Shown here: positions 47,874 to 60,156 of the stretch, one piece after another | How the letters are laid out: the number at the start of each line of letters is the position of its first letter | Numbering within the stretch: the first letter of the stretch is position 1 | The notes under the pieces: model-generated | The model's input: only the letters and a program-made list of their open reading frames with translations | What the model was told of the DNA's origin: nothing | Databases searched by the model: none | Translations under genes and position numbers: made by a program | Assembly: GCA_003255025.1 (NCBI GenBank) | Contig: QANY01000230.1 | Location: 1,498,863 to 1,562,862 of the forward strand | Source: Datisca glomerata | Lineage: Eukaryota > Streptophyta > Magnoliopsida > Cucurbitales > Datiscaceae | Direction: 5' to 3' | DNA length: 64,000 nucleotides

Positions 47874-48891
47874 TGTTTATGGGGACGTGTGATTTGAGTG
47901 ACCTAATCTACAACAAGTAAGACAGGGAACGTGGGAGTTGGTGGTCAGTGGGTGAAGGACAAACAAGCTTAAGCAGCCACCAAAAGGTGACAAATGCTTT
48001 TGAAACTCTAAAGTAGGTGAGAACTTCGAAGATGGAATATTCTCCAGGTTTTTTCTCTCGAGATCAGTGAGAATTAAATGCTCTAATAATGATACCAAGG
48101 TTCCTTTATATAGATGGGGCAAAGTGAGGACTGCTAGTGCGCCCTCTTTGTAATCATGTGATAACAATGTGAACACGTCTAACACATGCATCATAATAAA
48201 ATGACGCAACATTAATTAATGTGGTCATACTTCATTCTCTCAACTGGCCATGCCTTAGAGACATCGAGCAGTCAGATTACGGACGTTGGACTCACATTGT
48301 ATAACAAACTCTGAAGGAGACTTCCTGTTACTGAGCTTTCCTTGCGGTGGATTAAATGATGAAATATGTGCAGCGGAGCACGGGACGCACACCATAGTAA
48401 TGGGGTGAGGTGTCTCAACCCGTTGTGGCGGTTGGGTGAGGTCCCTCAACCCGCTGTGGGGGCAAGTTGGGATGCTTCAACCCGTCGCGAGACCAACCCG
48501 ACTTTTAAGAGATGGTTCACATATTTTTTACCCTTCTTGTCTGGAATGGGGCACATCCAAGGTGTCTAAGGAGGACATACTCATCGAGTAGTTTTCTTCT
48601 CTCTTGGTATAGCATAACCTTGTCCTAATCCTACCAGACCACGTCCCCAGATTTTTACCAGGCAAGGAATGGTCCTCGAACTTTTGTCACTAAGTCCAAA
48701 GACATATACTATCTGTTTAATACGTAATTTAATATAGCAGGAATCGTCGCCTTTAAAAGTTTAGGGAGCGTCCCATAAAAGTATGTTCAGTCATAGATCA
48801 TGTGAAGCTTATCATTATGCCACATACACGTGGTTGTATTTAGATGTCATGTGTTCATTCTTGACACGAATGACGCGGATCCATATTTACA
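47874..48891 (-). repeat. 3' LTR of the Tat-like element
   Basis: 1018 bp. It aligns with 59143-60151 along its length. It contains a short 31-bp-period array around 48404-48490 with GGTGAGG-CTCAACCCG units; the other LTR has fewer units. The purine-rich AAGGGGTGA precedes it on the minus strand. Confidence 0.88.
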
Positions 48892-49190
48892 TCACCCCTT
48901 GTTCAAGGTTAAAGGCTAAGAAATCAAGGTTGAACATAAATTCTGATTTGAGCACTGCGTCATTAGCACGATTTGTTGGCTTGACGTGTCCATCCATTTT
49001 TCAAATAAATATGAGAACATGTATCATTATTTTATTACATCCGTGTAAGAAGAAATCCTGTTTCGAGTCATTATGCGTAAGGAATACGCAGACTTTGTAA
49101 CAATTCATGGGAGTCCCTAGGACCCCCTTTGTTGAAAGATGGCGTGGGGGACTCCCCAGGCCTAGACATCAGCTCCTCGAGACTAGTCCC

Positions 49191-49276
49191 AAGGCGCTGA
49201 TCTGCTGGTGTCTTTAGCGCCTTAGGAGCAACCCTGAAGCGCTGACACCAGCAGGTGTTGACATCGCGTCAACACC
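49191..49276. repeat. Cluster of three GC-rich hairpins
   Basis: AAGGCGCT (49191-49198) pairs with AGCGCCTT (49216-49223). CTGCTGGTGTC (49202-49212) pairs with GACACCAGCAG (49244-49254). GGTGTTGAC (49254-49262) pairs with GTCAACACC (49268-49276). All arms are perfect. The first two overlap and cannot form together. They lie between the antisense frame and the 3' LTR of the Tat-like element. Confidence 0.85.
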
Positions 49277-49785
49277 ATCATGACGCTGGCGTCGTCAATG
49301 GCATCATGACGCCGACATTTTCATCACCCTTGGGGTGAATGGCTCTCCCCCTTCCCCTCTTCTACATAAACCGCCGAGAGGAGGGGGAGCTCAATCCCAT
49401 TCCTCTCGGCTTCCCCCATTTTTAAAGTATATATATTGTCGTGGATCCCATAAATTCTAAAAGAGTGCTCAAAGCTCGTAAAGATGGTCTCGAGCCCAAG
49501 TGTCCTCCCAAACCATAGAATATTACAACCAACGATGTTGACTGTATCATTCGCGGGATGGGAAAAAGCCCTGGGACCGATGTCCCTCCTCACTAGATTC
49601 TTTTGATGGAGGTTGAAGTTGTCGGCAACTCTAATTATTTGAAAGCAAGTTTTGTCCCCTACAGCGCATGACGCTTGGTGATTTTCTGACATTTTTGATT
49701 TTGTACGCTTGTCATACAAGGGCTACAGGGGGGTTGGACGGATTTTTGCGATTATATATTTCGATTCCCAGACTACACTACAATT

Positions 49786-52700
49786 TTGAAGGAGGCGGGC
49801 ATCTACGAAGCCTTGAGGATCAGTTCGCGTCTCAACACCCACATCGACTTATTTGCCATTGAAACTCAAGTGTTATGTTGGAGTCGACATACGCATACCT
49901 TTGTTACCAGATGGGGCGAGTATAATCCTACTTTGGAGTATGTTCATATACTAGTTCGACTTCCATTTTTCGATGGCCATTCTGCATTTGCGAGCATCAC
50001 CTCTGATGTGGACTAAGAAATTTTAAACCTCTTGATAGACGGTACAAAATGCTACAGACATAAGAGAGTGAAATTTTGCTACTGGATCAACTATTTCTTC
50101 AGAGGGGATGGAGCTCTAGAGGGTCTGAACTTTAGAAACCTGACCGTGGAACTTACTACCTTCATAGTGATGTGGTTGTCTATGAGCGTCTTTCAAGGTA
50201 AAAATTTAAATTGACATAGTCTGTGTATTATTTTCTCATGCATTTATTTATTCACTTCACATGTGCACATACTTCAAGCATTTTAGTGTCCTATAGTCAA
50301 CCGGGTCGGACCCCTCAACTCCTCGTAGGGGAGGGCGCAGTCCCTTGACCCGCTGTGGGGATTGGTCAAGCACAACGGGTTTAGTTTCAACCCACAGTCG
50401 GATAACCCCTCTCCCAATTGTTAGCATACCAGTTTATAGAAATTTCTAAATTTTTATTCATCATTACACCATGAAGGGCGGCCTATAGACATGGTTAGCC
50501 CTCGCGCCTTCAACATGGCAGTGAGGCTAGCTTCAGGAAAGAGAATCACTTTGGCCCTGATGTTCCTTGGTAACTTGTACGTCATGCTTGACCTCATTCA
50601 TGATGACCTAGAACATAGTTTGGGACAGTACAAGATCAACACTTTTCTTGACTGTTCATTTATGTAAATGCTCTTTTAGGAAAGATTCCCTATGTGTGCT
50701 CCTTCCTAATCTACGAGTTACAAAGGTCTCACGGGCCCACCCTGGGAATTGGCATGGTCGGGTCATAAACCCCTAAAATGATAAAGCTTCATTGATGATA
50801 TTAACGTGTCGGGATACTTTGCACTGAGGCCGTACTTAAGTTGTCCTGAAGGCTTCGTCAGAGACACGACATGGTCCCTTACAGGACGATCGATCGAGAT
50901 TCACGATGGGGATGATCTCTCAACAGTTCCTCTGATAGATTAGATCATTTTAGCCATTCTTATATTGTCTGTGCTTTCCAAGAGTGAACATGACTCTTCT
51001 CTTAACCATATCGAGAGCACTCGTTATCAATGTACTCGGCTTGCTCGTCAGTTTGGGTATAATCAGGGAAGTTTTCCCCAAGTAGTGAAAATGACTTGAA
51101 CCTCTAGACGCCTTCTCTTATTGGTTAATGGACACACACAGTCGTAGCGAGACCTTGAGATCCATCCGCATACCATCTTCATCTCACTCGGGTGGGGCCA
51201 TTTCGTTGATGAAGGTGTACTGGCGGACTGTGGTCGAAAACTTGCAGAGTTTCATATAGAGCACTCCCTCTGACCAGCCTTGTAATAATTTATACCATGG
51301 AAACTTCACGCTTAGGGTATGGAAGTCATCCACTACTTGAGAGGAGGATCATGAGGATGTTGGATACCTTCCTAGCCCCACTAAGAGAAGAAGAAATGCG
51401 TCCCCCACTCAGGAAGAGGATCAGGGGGATGAAAAGTACCTCTCCAGCATGACTAAGAGAAGAAGAAAGGCCCTCACCATAGCTGAGTCTGATTTGGAGG
51501 ATTTAGGAAGGCCTCTGCTCCTGAGAGTGTCGAGTTCCATAGGCTCAGGTGCCTCAAACATAGGGCGAGGGACATTACTATAGATGAGCCGACAGATGTT
51601 CTCGCCCTTTCCTGACATAGGTTTCTAGCCAGTGTCACATGCTTTGATGATGAATTCCCCCGTAAGTAACATAATTTTATTATTTCTCTTCATTCTGCCT
51701 TTAACATTAACTTATACATGTATATGTCCAATTTTTTTACTGGCGGCCGATGATACTTCAAGAGAGGTCGGTGAGGCTTTCCATGAGGTATACAATAAGG
51801 GGTTGAAGGCGCTCATAAGGTATCCGCATGGTCATTCCCTATCATTTTTGTTAATTTGACTGATAGTTGCTATCCTATTATTTTAGAATTTTGTCATGCT
51901 TTCCTCTCCCACTTTGTGGTTAGCATTTACGGGCAGGAACACAGGCGTGGATAACATGATAGATCCCCAGAGAGTTACCCCTGATTTAAATGCTCCCGCG
52001 CCCCCACTATCGCCACCTGCGAGTCCTGAGGTTCATATGACAGTAAATTTGTCTTCCTCGGTTATGATTACTATTTGTGCTTTGTCATTTGTGACTTTTT
52101 TGTGTTGCTCGACCGGATTCTCGAGACCCCTTCATATTTGCTTTTTCATCTGTTATTACATGACGTGAGTCCATCAGTGAAGGTTCTATCAGGCTTGCAA
52201 TTCCATTTGATGCTTTGCACGACATAAGGGCTGATCTCACATTTAAGTCCACATTCTTTGGCATCTTTGGGTCATCTAACGGGTCTCGGCATGTGCAGTA
52301 GATGGAGTCTTTTATGCGTTCAAAGACAATGACGGAGGCACGAGTCAAGAGGGAGGATCATCAGGAATCTTCTCTTGATGCTCACAGCATTGCAGAGGAC
52401 TATACTGGTCCAGTACGAGCTTTAACAGCATGAGAAGAATTTCTTTGATCCGTTAGACATCTCTCATCATGTTGGCTTATATCCTCTACATTATGGATCA
52501 CTCATCTCATGAGGATGCAGATCCCTAGGCTATTTCTTTCTTGTTCGGTTATTGGCGTGACCTTCCCCCTTTATGGTTAAACTTAGAATGACTTCATCCT
52601 CACATCAACACATACAGAAGGCTTCAGAGGCGTCACCTTGGGATCAATCAGGTGGAACCTTTAGAGGCACGAATAGTGGAGCATGAGGCAATTTGAGCTA

Positions 52701-52816
52701 GAGAAGAGGTGGCTATAAATGACTTGAGGAGCGAGATGGGTAAGCATCGTGTCGTGCTGGAGCCTTACCCTAACACCTCGGGCAAACTCGCTCTTGATTT
52801 GTTTCATGAAGCGTAG
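49786..52816 (+). pseudogene. Antisense plant-mobile-domain frame in the Tat-like element
   Basis: On the strand opposite to gag-pol, 49786-50200 reads MKEAGIYEALRISSRL, then SRHTHTFVTRWGEYNPTLEYV and LVRLPFFDG, with one stop at 50014. The WGE-x-x-PTLEDV-x-x-L-x-x-LP pattern is the core of the plant mobile domain (aminotransferase-like PMD) seen in MAIN-type proteins and in transposable elements. After a GT-AG intron-like gap (about 50199-50475), SPRAFNMAVRLASGKRI and LALMFLGNLYVMLDLIHDD continue the domain. Further on are two KRRR-containing 24-codon repeats (51343-51480), a low-complexity linker and a helical tail (NDLRSEMGKHRVVLE near 52720) that stops near 52816. Several stops and shifts make it inactive. 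An antisense frame between pol and the 3' LTR is known from Tat-group elements; its function is not established. Confidence 0.65.
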
Positions 52817-53279
52817 CTCCTTTTCTATATTTATTTTTTTCTATCCCTATAACATGTTAATACAAGAGATTGTGTTTTTATTTCATTTAATAGCATATGT
52901 TCCTCCATACTTTACGTTTTGCGTCGCTCCTACTTGGAACTTTGCACCATCTTTCAGGAAGGTCTTACTTTCTTAAGTTCATTTCAGGAACAACATAATT
53001 ACAAGCTAAGAAATTAAAAAGAATTATAAAATTAAGCATAATCTTTTTTAATATAATTGAAGTTGACAGTTGCCGGGATGATTTAGTGCGTTTGAGGGTC
53101 ATCAAATCGACAGTACCTGCTGTCGGCCACGAAGGCGATCTCGTAGGATCCTTCCCATTTGGGCTCGAACTTCTTGTCATGTATCTCTTCCATCATATGC
53201 TCAGTTGCTTCTAGCACTAAGTCCCTCTCAGTAAAGGTCTGAGGCTTCACGATGGTTCATACGTCTAACCTATGTACTG

Positions 53280-56200
53280 TTGATATGCCTGGATGCTTTC
53301 ATTCACATTGACTCTTCTTTCCTCCAAGGCCTTTAAGTCTCTGAGGTGTGTGGTCTGTTCCACCGTGGTGGATGACAAAATTATATCAAATGGTACCATC
53401 ACCTCCACGGGTATCATGGCTTCTCATCTGTACACTAACGCGAAGGGTGTTGCCTATATAGGGGTACGCTTCAACATTCTATATGCCTAGAGTGCTAAGG
53501 GTAGTAGCTTGTGTCAGTTTTCTTGGGCTTCGTGAATGATCCTACTTAGGATCTTCAGCAAAATCTTATTGGTCGCCTCTGCTTGGCCGTTTCCCTTGGG
53601 GTAGTAGGGGGAATATTTGTCGTGGCGTATCTTGTAATTCTCAAACAACTAAGACATTACCTTTCTTGTGAATGTAGTGCTGTTATCTGATATTATCCTC
53701 CCAGACAGTTCAAATCTATAGATTATGTTCTCATTGATGATGTTGTAGACTTGTTCCCCCGTCCCCATTTTGTAATGCAACTGCCTCCACCCACTTTGTG
53801 AAATAGTCAGTGGTAGCTAAGAACCATATGTTTCCTTTTGAGGCGGGTGAGATCGGGCCTATGAAATCCATGGCCCAAGTGTGAAATGGCCATGAGACCT
53901 CTATCGAATTGAGGGCGTGTGTATGACATTCCCCAACACTTAGCACGTATAACACTTCCTTGCGAACTCTATCAAATGGCCTCCATGGTCGGCCAATTAT
54001 ACCCTATTCACAACAATTCCTCGTACAAACGTCTTTCGCCTTGTTGTTCTTCGCAATTGCCTCCATGCACCTCTTCCATGGTCGTGCGTTGTTCCTCGAA
54101 CCCAATACGTTTGAGGGGGAGATCATCTATCCCTCTTCGTAATAATTCTCCCCTTAAAAGAAAGAAGTGTGAGCATCTTCTCTTGATGTTAACGGCATCT
54201 GCGGGGTCCATAGGGCTGCCTTCAATCGGTGACGACTTCTATGACTTTCACTTCTTTTAGGTCTAGTATGAGTTGGCACTTTGGACAGTCCCTCTAGAGT
54301 GTGAGGGCCTCTTCATTCATGTTTGGCCAATAGTTCCCCATCATTTGTCCACGTCTATGTAACAGTCCCCCGTCCATGGAGCAACGTCTTCATTGAGGCG
54401 CTGGAGCCACCTTCGGCCTTCCTCAATACCTACACACCTTACAAGGACGTCATCCGTCCCCTGATAGAATAATACTCCTTTTTATTGGACAAAATTCTTC
54501 AAGTCCCAGTCAACCATTATGTTTCCCTCGCTAAGCTGACTTCAGACATTGTCTCTCTAGTGTTGATGTCGCCCCCTCAGAGTCCTAAAAAATAGTAGGG
54601 CTAGTTTGGAGAGACACTTCAATTACATGTATAGGATCTGAGACTGGCAGTTTGGAGGTAAGTGTAGCCAACGTGCCTGCGTGGTGATTTGAGGCCTTGT
54701 CGCGTGTTCAAAGACTAACTTCTCAAATGCGTCAGTCAGCCTTTGGACTTCATGCCTATACTGGGCGAGGGTGGGCTCCTTTACGGTGAAATTCCCATTG
54801 ACTTGATTGATTATCAAGCTGGAATCTCCCTTCACTTTAAGCGACGTTGCCTATTTTTCCCGCACATACTTCAGATCAAGCACTAAGGCCTCGTAGCCAG
54901 CCTCATTATTTATGCAAGGGAACGTTAACTACTACGCCATCAAGAACATGTTACCCATAGGGTCCTCTAGCAAAAGCCCTACCCCACCTCCATTATGCGT
55001 TGACGATCCATCGAATGTTAGGTCCCAAACTGCTTCTTCGTAAAGGTTAACCTCGTGGAATTCCCCGGGATGGTTTCATCCAAAGGCTTGGATTCTCCAT
55101 TTGAGAACAGTGACACTAAATCTGTGAGTGCTTGACTATTCTATGCCTTTGGCGTCATATGCATGATGTCAAACTCACTCAACAACATTGTCCACCTGGG
55201 GAGCCTACCGTTCAGGACGGGTCTAGACAAGAGGAAACGGATCGGATTGGAAATTGTCATCAGATGAATTTCATTATTGAGCAGGTAGCGCCGAAGCTTC
55301 TAAGTGGCGAAGACAAGTGTTAAGCAATGCTTGTCTTGAGGTGTGTATCCCAGCTCTGTATCATTCAAAACCCTACTCAAATAATAAACCAATAGCTCTA
55401 ACCCTTCACGTTCTTAAGCCAACAACGCTCCAATGGATCTAGCCGTGGACGTGATGTATAGTATTAGTGGCAAATCTCCCTGGTGCGACACCATGATGGC
55501 AGATGAAAGCAAAACATCCTTGATCTGTTCAAAACATCTATGTTACTCAGATGTCTACTAACACTCATGACCTTGCTTCAATGATGATTATAGCACACAG
55601 ATTGACTCCGCTAAGGCAGAGATGAAACGACGTACATATGAGACTTTGCCTAAAAAATGACTTCAATTCCTTAACTATCCGTGGTTGCGGCATATCTCTG
55701 ATGACTTTATTTTTTACTGATCAATGTCTATTTCACGCTGATGTACACAGAAACCTAAGAACTTACTGGGGTACTCTGAAGACGTACTTCGAAGGGTTCA
55801 TCTTGAGCTTATATGTTCTGCACCTCTCGAAAATGCTCCTAAGATGTCTGAAGTGCATGTTTGCTGCTTTCGATTTTACAACCAAATTATCCACATAATC
55901 CTCCACGTAGTCATGTATCATGTCGTGAAAAATTGCCATCATTTCCCTCTGAGATGTAGACCTATCATTTTTCAATCCGAAGGGCGTCATAACATAGTAA
56001 AAATATTAGAATGGGGTTCTGAAGGCGGTCTTCTCAGCGTCTCCAGGTGCCATCCTTATCTGATTGTATTCGTTGAAACATCCATAAAGAAGAACACCTC
56101 GTGTTATGCCGTAGCGTCCACTAGGGCGTCCACATTAGGTAGTGGAATATCATCATTTGGACATGCCTTGTTTATGTCTCAGAAATAGACATAGCATCTC

Positions 56201-58890
56201 ATCTGACCATTCTTTTTCTTCACTGTGACAATGTTGGCCAAGCAGCTGAGGTGTTCTATCGGCCTTATGATCTTTGCCTCCATGAGCTTGGTAATCTCTG
56301 CCTTTATCTGTAACTCTACTTTGGGGTGATAGTATCGTGGTGGTTGTTTGATGGGATTGCACGTCATGGAAAGCCCCAGCTTATGTGTCACCAGGGCGGG
56401 ACCAAGCCCTAGCATCTTCGTGTATGACCATGCAAAAACATCTTGAAACTCCCAAAGCAGGGTTAGTAGGCTCTCTCTTTGATCTTCAGATAGAATATTT
56501 GCAAGGAATAAGGGTCCCTGCCCTACTTCCTCGTCGAGGAAGACTTCCTCTAATTCTTCTGGTGGCGGCGACGATATTGGTTTGAAAGGTTCTTCTGGCA
56601 CTTCGCAGTTCATTATGTATGAACCACTAGTCAACTCTTGCTGTCTCAAGAACGACTCTTCCAACATTATTTCCTCTATCAAGTTGTCATGGGGATCAAG
56701 GTGTTCTCCTGATCTCGCGCCCATTATAATTGATACGCCTTTTTTTCATTCGGCAACGTCACCCTAGTGACTACTTCGCTACACTCTGTGATCCTAGCCT
56801 TGCCCTGTTTATCTTCCCACTTTGGAAAATTGATAGCCATGATCATCCTTGGGACTTTCACCCCAGCTGTAGCAATTTCATCAAACAGTGTGGCCTCAAC
56901 TAGATGAGCCTTGATTTCGTTGAACGACGTTTTCGTGGCCGTAATGGTAATATCCTTCTCTGTCCACTTAGATTTAATGCATTGATGTAGCGTAGAGGGG
57001 ACAAACACATGATCATGGATCCAAGGCCTTGCCAACAAGATGTGGTAGATGGTCTAGGACTCAGTAACATGGAGGCAGTTCGTGGTGCAGATTGAAACTA
57101 CTTGCACTTCTACATTCACATATCCTAACGTTCTAATGGGTGACGATGAGAAATGCGTGATGACAATCTGCTGCCTTACTAGGCTCTTCTTAGGTATATC
57201 CGTGGCCTGAAATGTAGCAAGTGATATTACATTAGTCCCAAACCCATTGTCGACAAGGGCCTTCTTGACTTGCATCCCATTGACCATGCGATCTGCATTG
57301 GTAAAAGTGACAGCACCCTCTTCGTTCCTTCTTATCCTCCTCAAGGGAAGTTGGGAGAAGTAACATTGTGCTATAGCCTTGCTCTGCTCAGAGACATTTA
57401 CCAATGTCTGCGTCACCTGACGTCGGGCCTCTTGGTCCACCTCCAACGTGTCAAAAAGTTCTTGTAAACTCTCATTCTAAAAAATGATTCAATGAACACG
57501 GCATCTGTTTCCTTATGCCTGCCTTCGTCTCCTTCCTCCTCATTCACCGTGGTTCCTCATGATGAAGAGGGACCTCCCACCACACTGATCATGTTCGCGT
57601 TAATGTGTGGTGGAAATGGATGGTCCCCTACTACTTCGATGTCCTTTGTGATAATTTCTTCTTTCTTAAGCTTGTCATGAAAAATACGTCTCAACGTTTT
57701 ACAATCCTTCCTTGCATGGGAGGTATCTAGGTGGAAACTATAATACCGAGCATACTCTCTATCCTCCCTTGTAGGTAACTTGTCTACCCAAGATCTCCGC
57801 ACAACCTTATCCTTCACCCAAGCATCTAGGAGCACTTCCGCTTTTTCTATAGGACATGGGAACGGTGGTGGGGCATCCCTATCACTCCTTCCTCGCTTAG
57901 TACCCCGTCCTTAGGTTTGCACCATGGATACTTAAAATATGTATCTCACGAGTTTCCATGCATGCCCTTGTTCGCCCTGTTCTGTGATTTTTGGTCTGGG
58001 TATCTAAGTGTTGGTACGTTGAGCAGCGACGTTGAGACGGGAGAAAGTGGTGATGTCCAAGTTCTCCAGGTGCACCCTATACTCATTTAGCATCTCGCAG
58101 ATGCACATATTTATCAGTGCCTCCTCCTTACATTCCTCATGATAGTCGAATGCTTTATCCTTAAAGCATCTGACATAGGTTATCAAATCTTCATCTTTTC
58201 TCTGTTACTCGCGTCCCAGTTCTAGAATAATCAGTTTCTCTTCAGATACAAAAAAATTGGTCATGAAGGCAAAGAACATGTGTGGCCAACTCAAAACCGA
58301 CCATGGTTCTAGGTTGGTGTACCATGTGTACGCTTGCTCAATCAACGACTAAGAGAAATCCCTCAGCCTCATGGACTCGTCACATCCGTGTGGGCCCAAA
58401 TCATCAATAAAACATACGACATGCTCTCTAGCACATCCTTCCTTCTTACTATACTTATGAAAATTTGGGGGTAGATAATTAGACGGATACGGTTTCATGA
58501 CCAACTCGTATGGGTAAGAGGGATGAAAGTCCATTATTGTCTGGTTCAGGGAGGTTTTGATGCGTTCCATCTCCAACATCTTCTGTAGTGTCTTCTTAGT
58601 AACAAAAGGGCTTGTGTCAGTGCCATTGACCAGGACATCATGTCCCAGCGTAGGACGTGCGAATGATGTTGATGGATTGATAACATTTATGGGGTCTCTC
58701 AAGTGACCCACATTCTGATCACTATTTATTATTCTTGACTCGGATGAGCCCCCTAGATTTATAGGTGAAATATGTCTATTGGAGTTAGTCTAGTTCATCG
58801 TGTGAGGAGGGATAACATGAACAACAGGCGGTGGCGATGGAGGATTTTGAGCAGCTGCAAGCAGAGAGGTTAGCGTACCCAACAAGTTAT
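53280..58890 (-). pseudogene. Tat-like Gypsy gag-pol, broken
   Basis: Gag covers about 58710-58010 (YTWYTNLEPWSVLSW near 58340-58290, then ITYVRCFKDKAFD near 58185). A CCHC-poor region follows at 57835-57560 (ARYYSFHLDTSHARKDC). The aspartic protease is at 57450-56730 (ALVDNGFGTNVIS). Reverse transcriptase begins EFQDVFAWSYTKMLGLGPALVTHKL near 56450, followed by KAEITKLMEAKIIRPIEHLSCLANIV near 56290-56220. Its active site near 55900 reads EDYVDNLVV, so the second catalytic D is N. RNase H is near 54830-54690 (SSLIINQVNGNF). Integrase has WAMDFIGPISPASKG near 53870, SDNSTTF near 53690 and KGNGQAEATN near 53590, ending near 53280. There are at least five frame changes and many stops. Order PR-RT-RH-IN defines it as Gypsy. 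Confidence 0.88.
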
Positions 58891-59122
58891 AGATTTCAGT
58901 GTTAGAGGCCTAGAGCTCTCTGATGGCGTTAGTCTGCTTGATCGTCATCATTGTAATGGTAGCAACGATGGGGTGGTTGGTTCTCTCCCTAGAAGTAGCG
59001 TCTTCTAAGTCATGGTTCTTTATAGCTGGATTGACATTATCTCCTTCCAAGTAAGAAGAAGCTCTCATAATTCTTCCACGTCCAGCTATACTTAAGAACA
59101 AATGGAGTTTAGATAGTTCACT

Positions 59123-59140
59123 CCCCAATGGAGTCACCAA
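59123..59140 (-). other. Primer-binding site of the Tat-like element
   Basis: The minus strand reads TTGGTGACTCCATTGGGG two bases after the 5' LTR end. The TGGcGACTCCgcTGGGGA style is common in plant Gypsy elements of the Tat/Ogre type; here two or three positions have changed. Confidence 0.65.
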
Positions 59141-59142
59141 AG

Positions 59143-60151
59143 TGTTTATGAGGTTTAGGGTGAAGTGTGATTTAGGTAACCTAATCTACTACAAGTAAGC
59201 TTGAGAACGTGGGAGTTAGTGGTCGGAGGGTGAAGGATAGGCAACCTTAGGCAGCCGTCGGAAGGTGACAAATGCCTTTAAAACTCTAAGGTAGGTGAGA
59301 ACTTCGAGGAGGGAATATTCTCCAAGTTTTTTGTATCGGGATCGATGAGAATTGAATGCCCCAATAATGATACTAAGAGTCCTTTATATAGGTGGGACCA
59401 AGAGGGGACCGCTAGTGTACCCTCATGGTAATCATATGATAACAATGTGAACACGTTTAATACGTGCATCACAAACTTAAAACGACGCCACATTAATAAA
59501 TGTGGTCATACTTTATTCTCTCAACTGGGCATGCTTTAGCGACATCGAGCAGTCAGATTACAAACGTTGTTCATATTGCATAACGGACTCTGAAGGAGAC
59601 TTCCTGTCACCGAGCTTCCTTGACGACAGATTAAATGGTGAGACAAGTGCAGCGGAGCACAGGGCGCACACCATAGGGATGGGGTGAGGTGCCTCAACCT
59701 GTCGTGGGGGCGGGTTGAGCTGTCTCAACCCGCCGCGCGACCAACCCGACTCTTAAGAGATGGTTCTAATCTTTTTTACCCTTCTTCTACTGAATGGGCA
59801 CATTTAAGGTACCTAAGGAGGTCATACCCGTCTAATAGTTTTCTTCTCTCTTGGTATAGCATAACATTGTCCTAATCCTACCAAACCACAGCCTTCAGAT
59901 TGTTCCCAGACAAGGAAGAGTCCTCGAACTTTTGTCACTCAATCCGAAGACATATACTACACTTTTAATACGTAGTTTCATATAGTAGGAATCACCGCGT
60001 TTATAAGTTTAGGGAGCGTCCCTTACAAGTATATTTAGTCATAGATCCTATGAAGCTTATCATTACACCACATAGACACCACGTGGGTGTATTTAGAAGT
60101 CACGTGTTCAATCTTGACACGACACTCTTAATGATGCGGATTCATATTACA
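59143..60151 (-). repeat. 5' LTR of the Tat-like element
   Basis: 1009 bp, the partner of 47874-48891. The right end TTACA is followed directly by the ATAAG duplication. Confidence 0.88.
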
Positions 60152-60156
60152 ATAAG
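60152..60156. repeat. Target duplication, right copy
   Basis: ATAAG, identical to 47869-47873. Confidence 0.85.

Larger units (their letters stand above)
47874..60151 (-). mobile_element. Tat-like Gypsy LTR retrotransposon, 12.3 kb, decayed
   Basis: Complete by structure. It has two LTRs of about 1 kb with TG...CA ends (minus strand TGTAAATATGG...CATAAACA), a perfect 5-bp duplication ATAAG and a primer-binding site beside the 5' LTR. gag-pol is on the minus strand, and a 4-kb region between pol and the 3' LTR carries a plus-strand (antisense) extra frame. Large size, an extra antisense frame and the GACTCC primer-site style resemble the Tat/Ogre group of plant Gypsy elements. The LTRs have diverged visibly by substitutions and indels, so it is old. 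Confidence 0.88.

Noticed and set aside
49324..49719. 131-codon minus-strand frame in the Tat-like element
   Set aside because: It opposes the plant-mobile-domain strand and has no resemblance to gag-pol; treated as a shadow.
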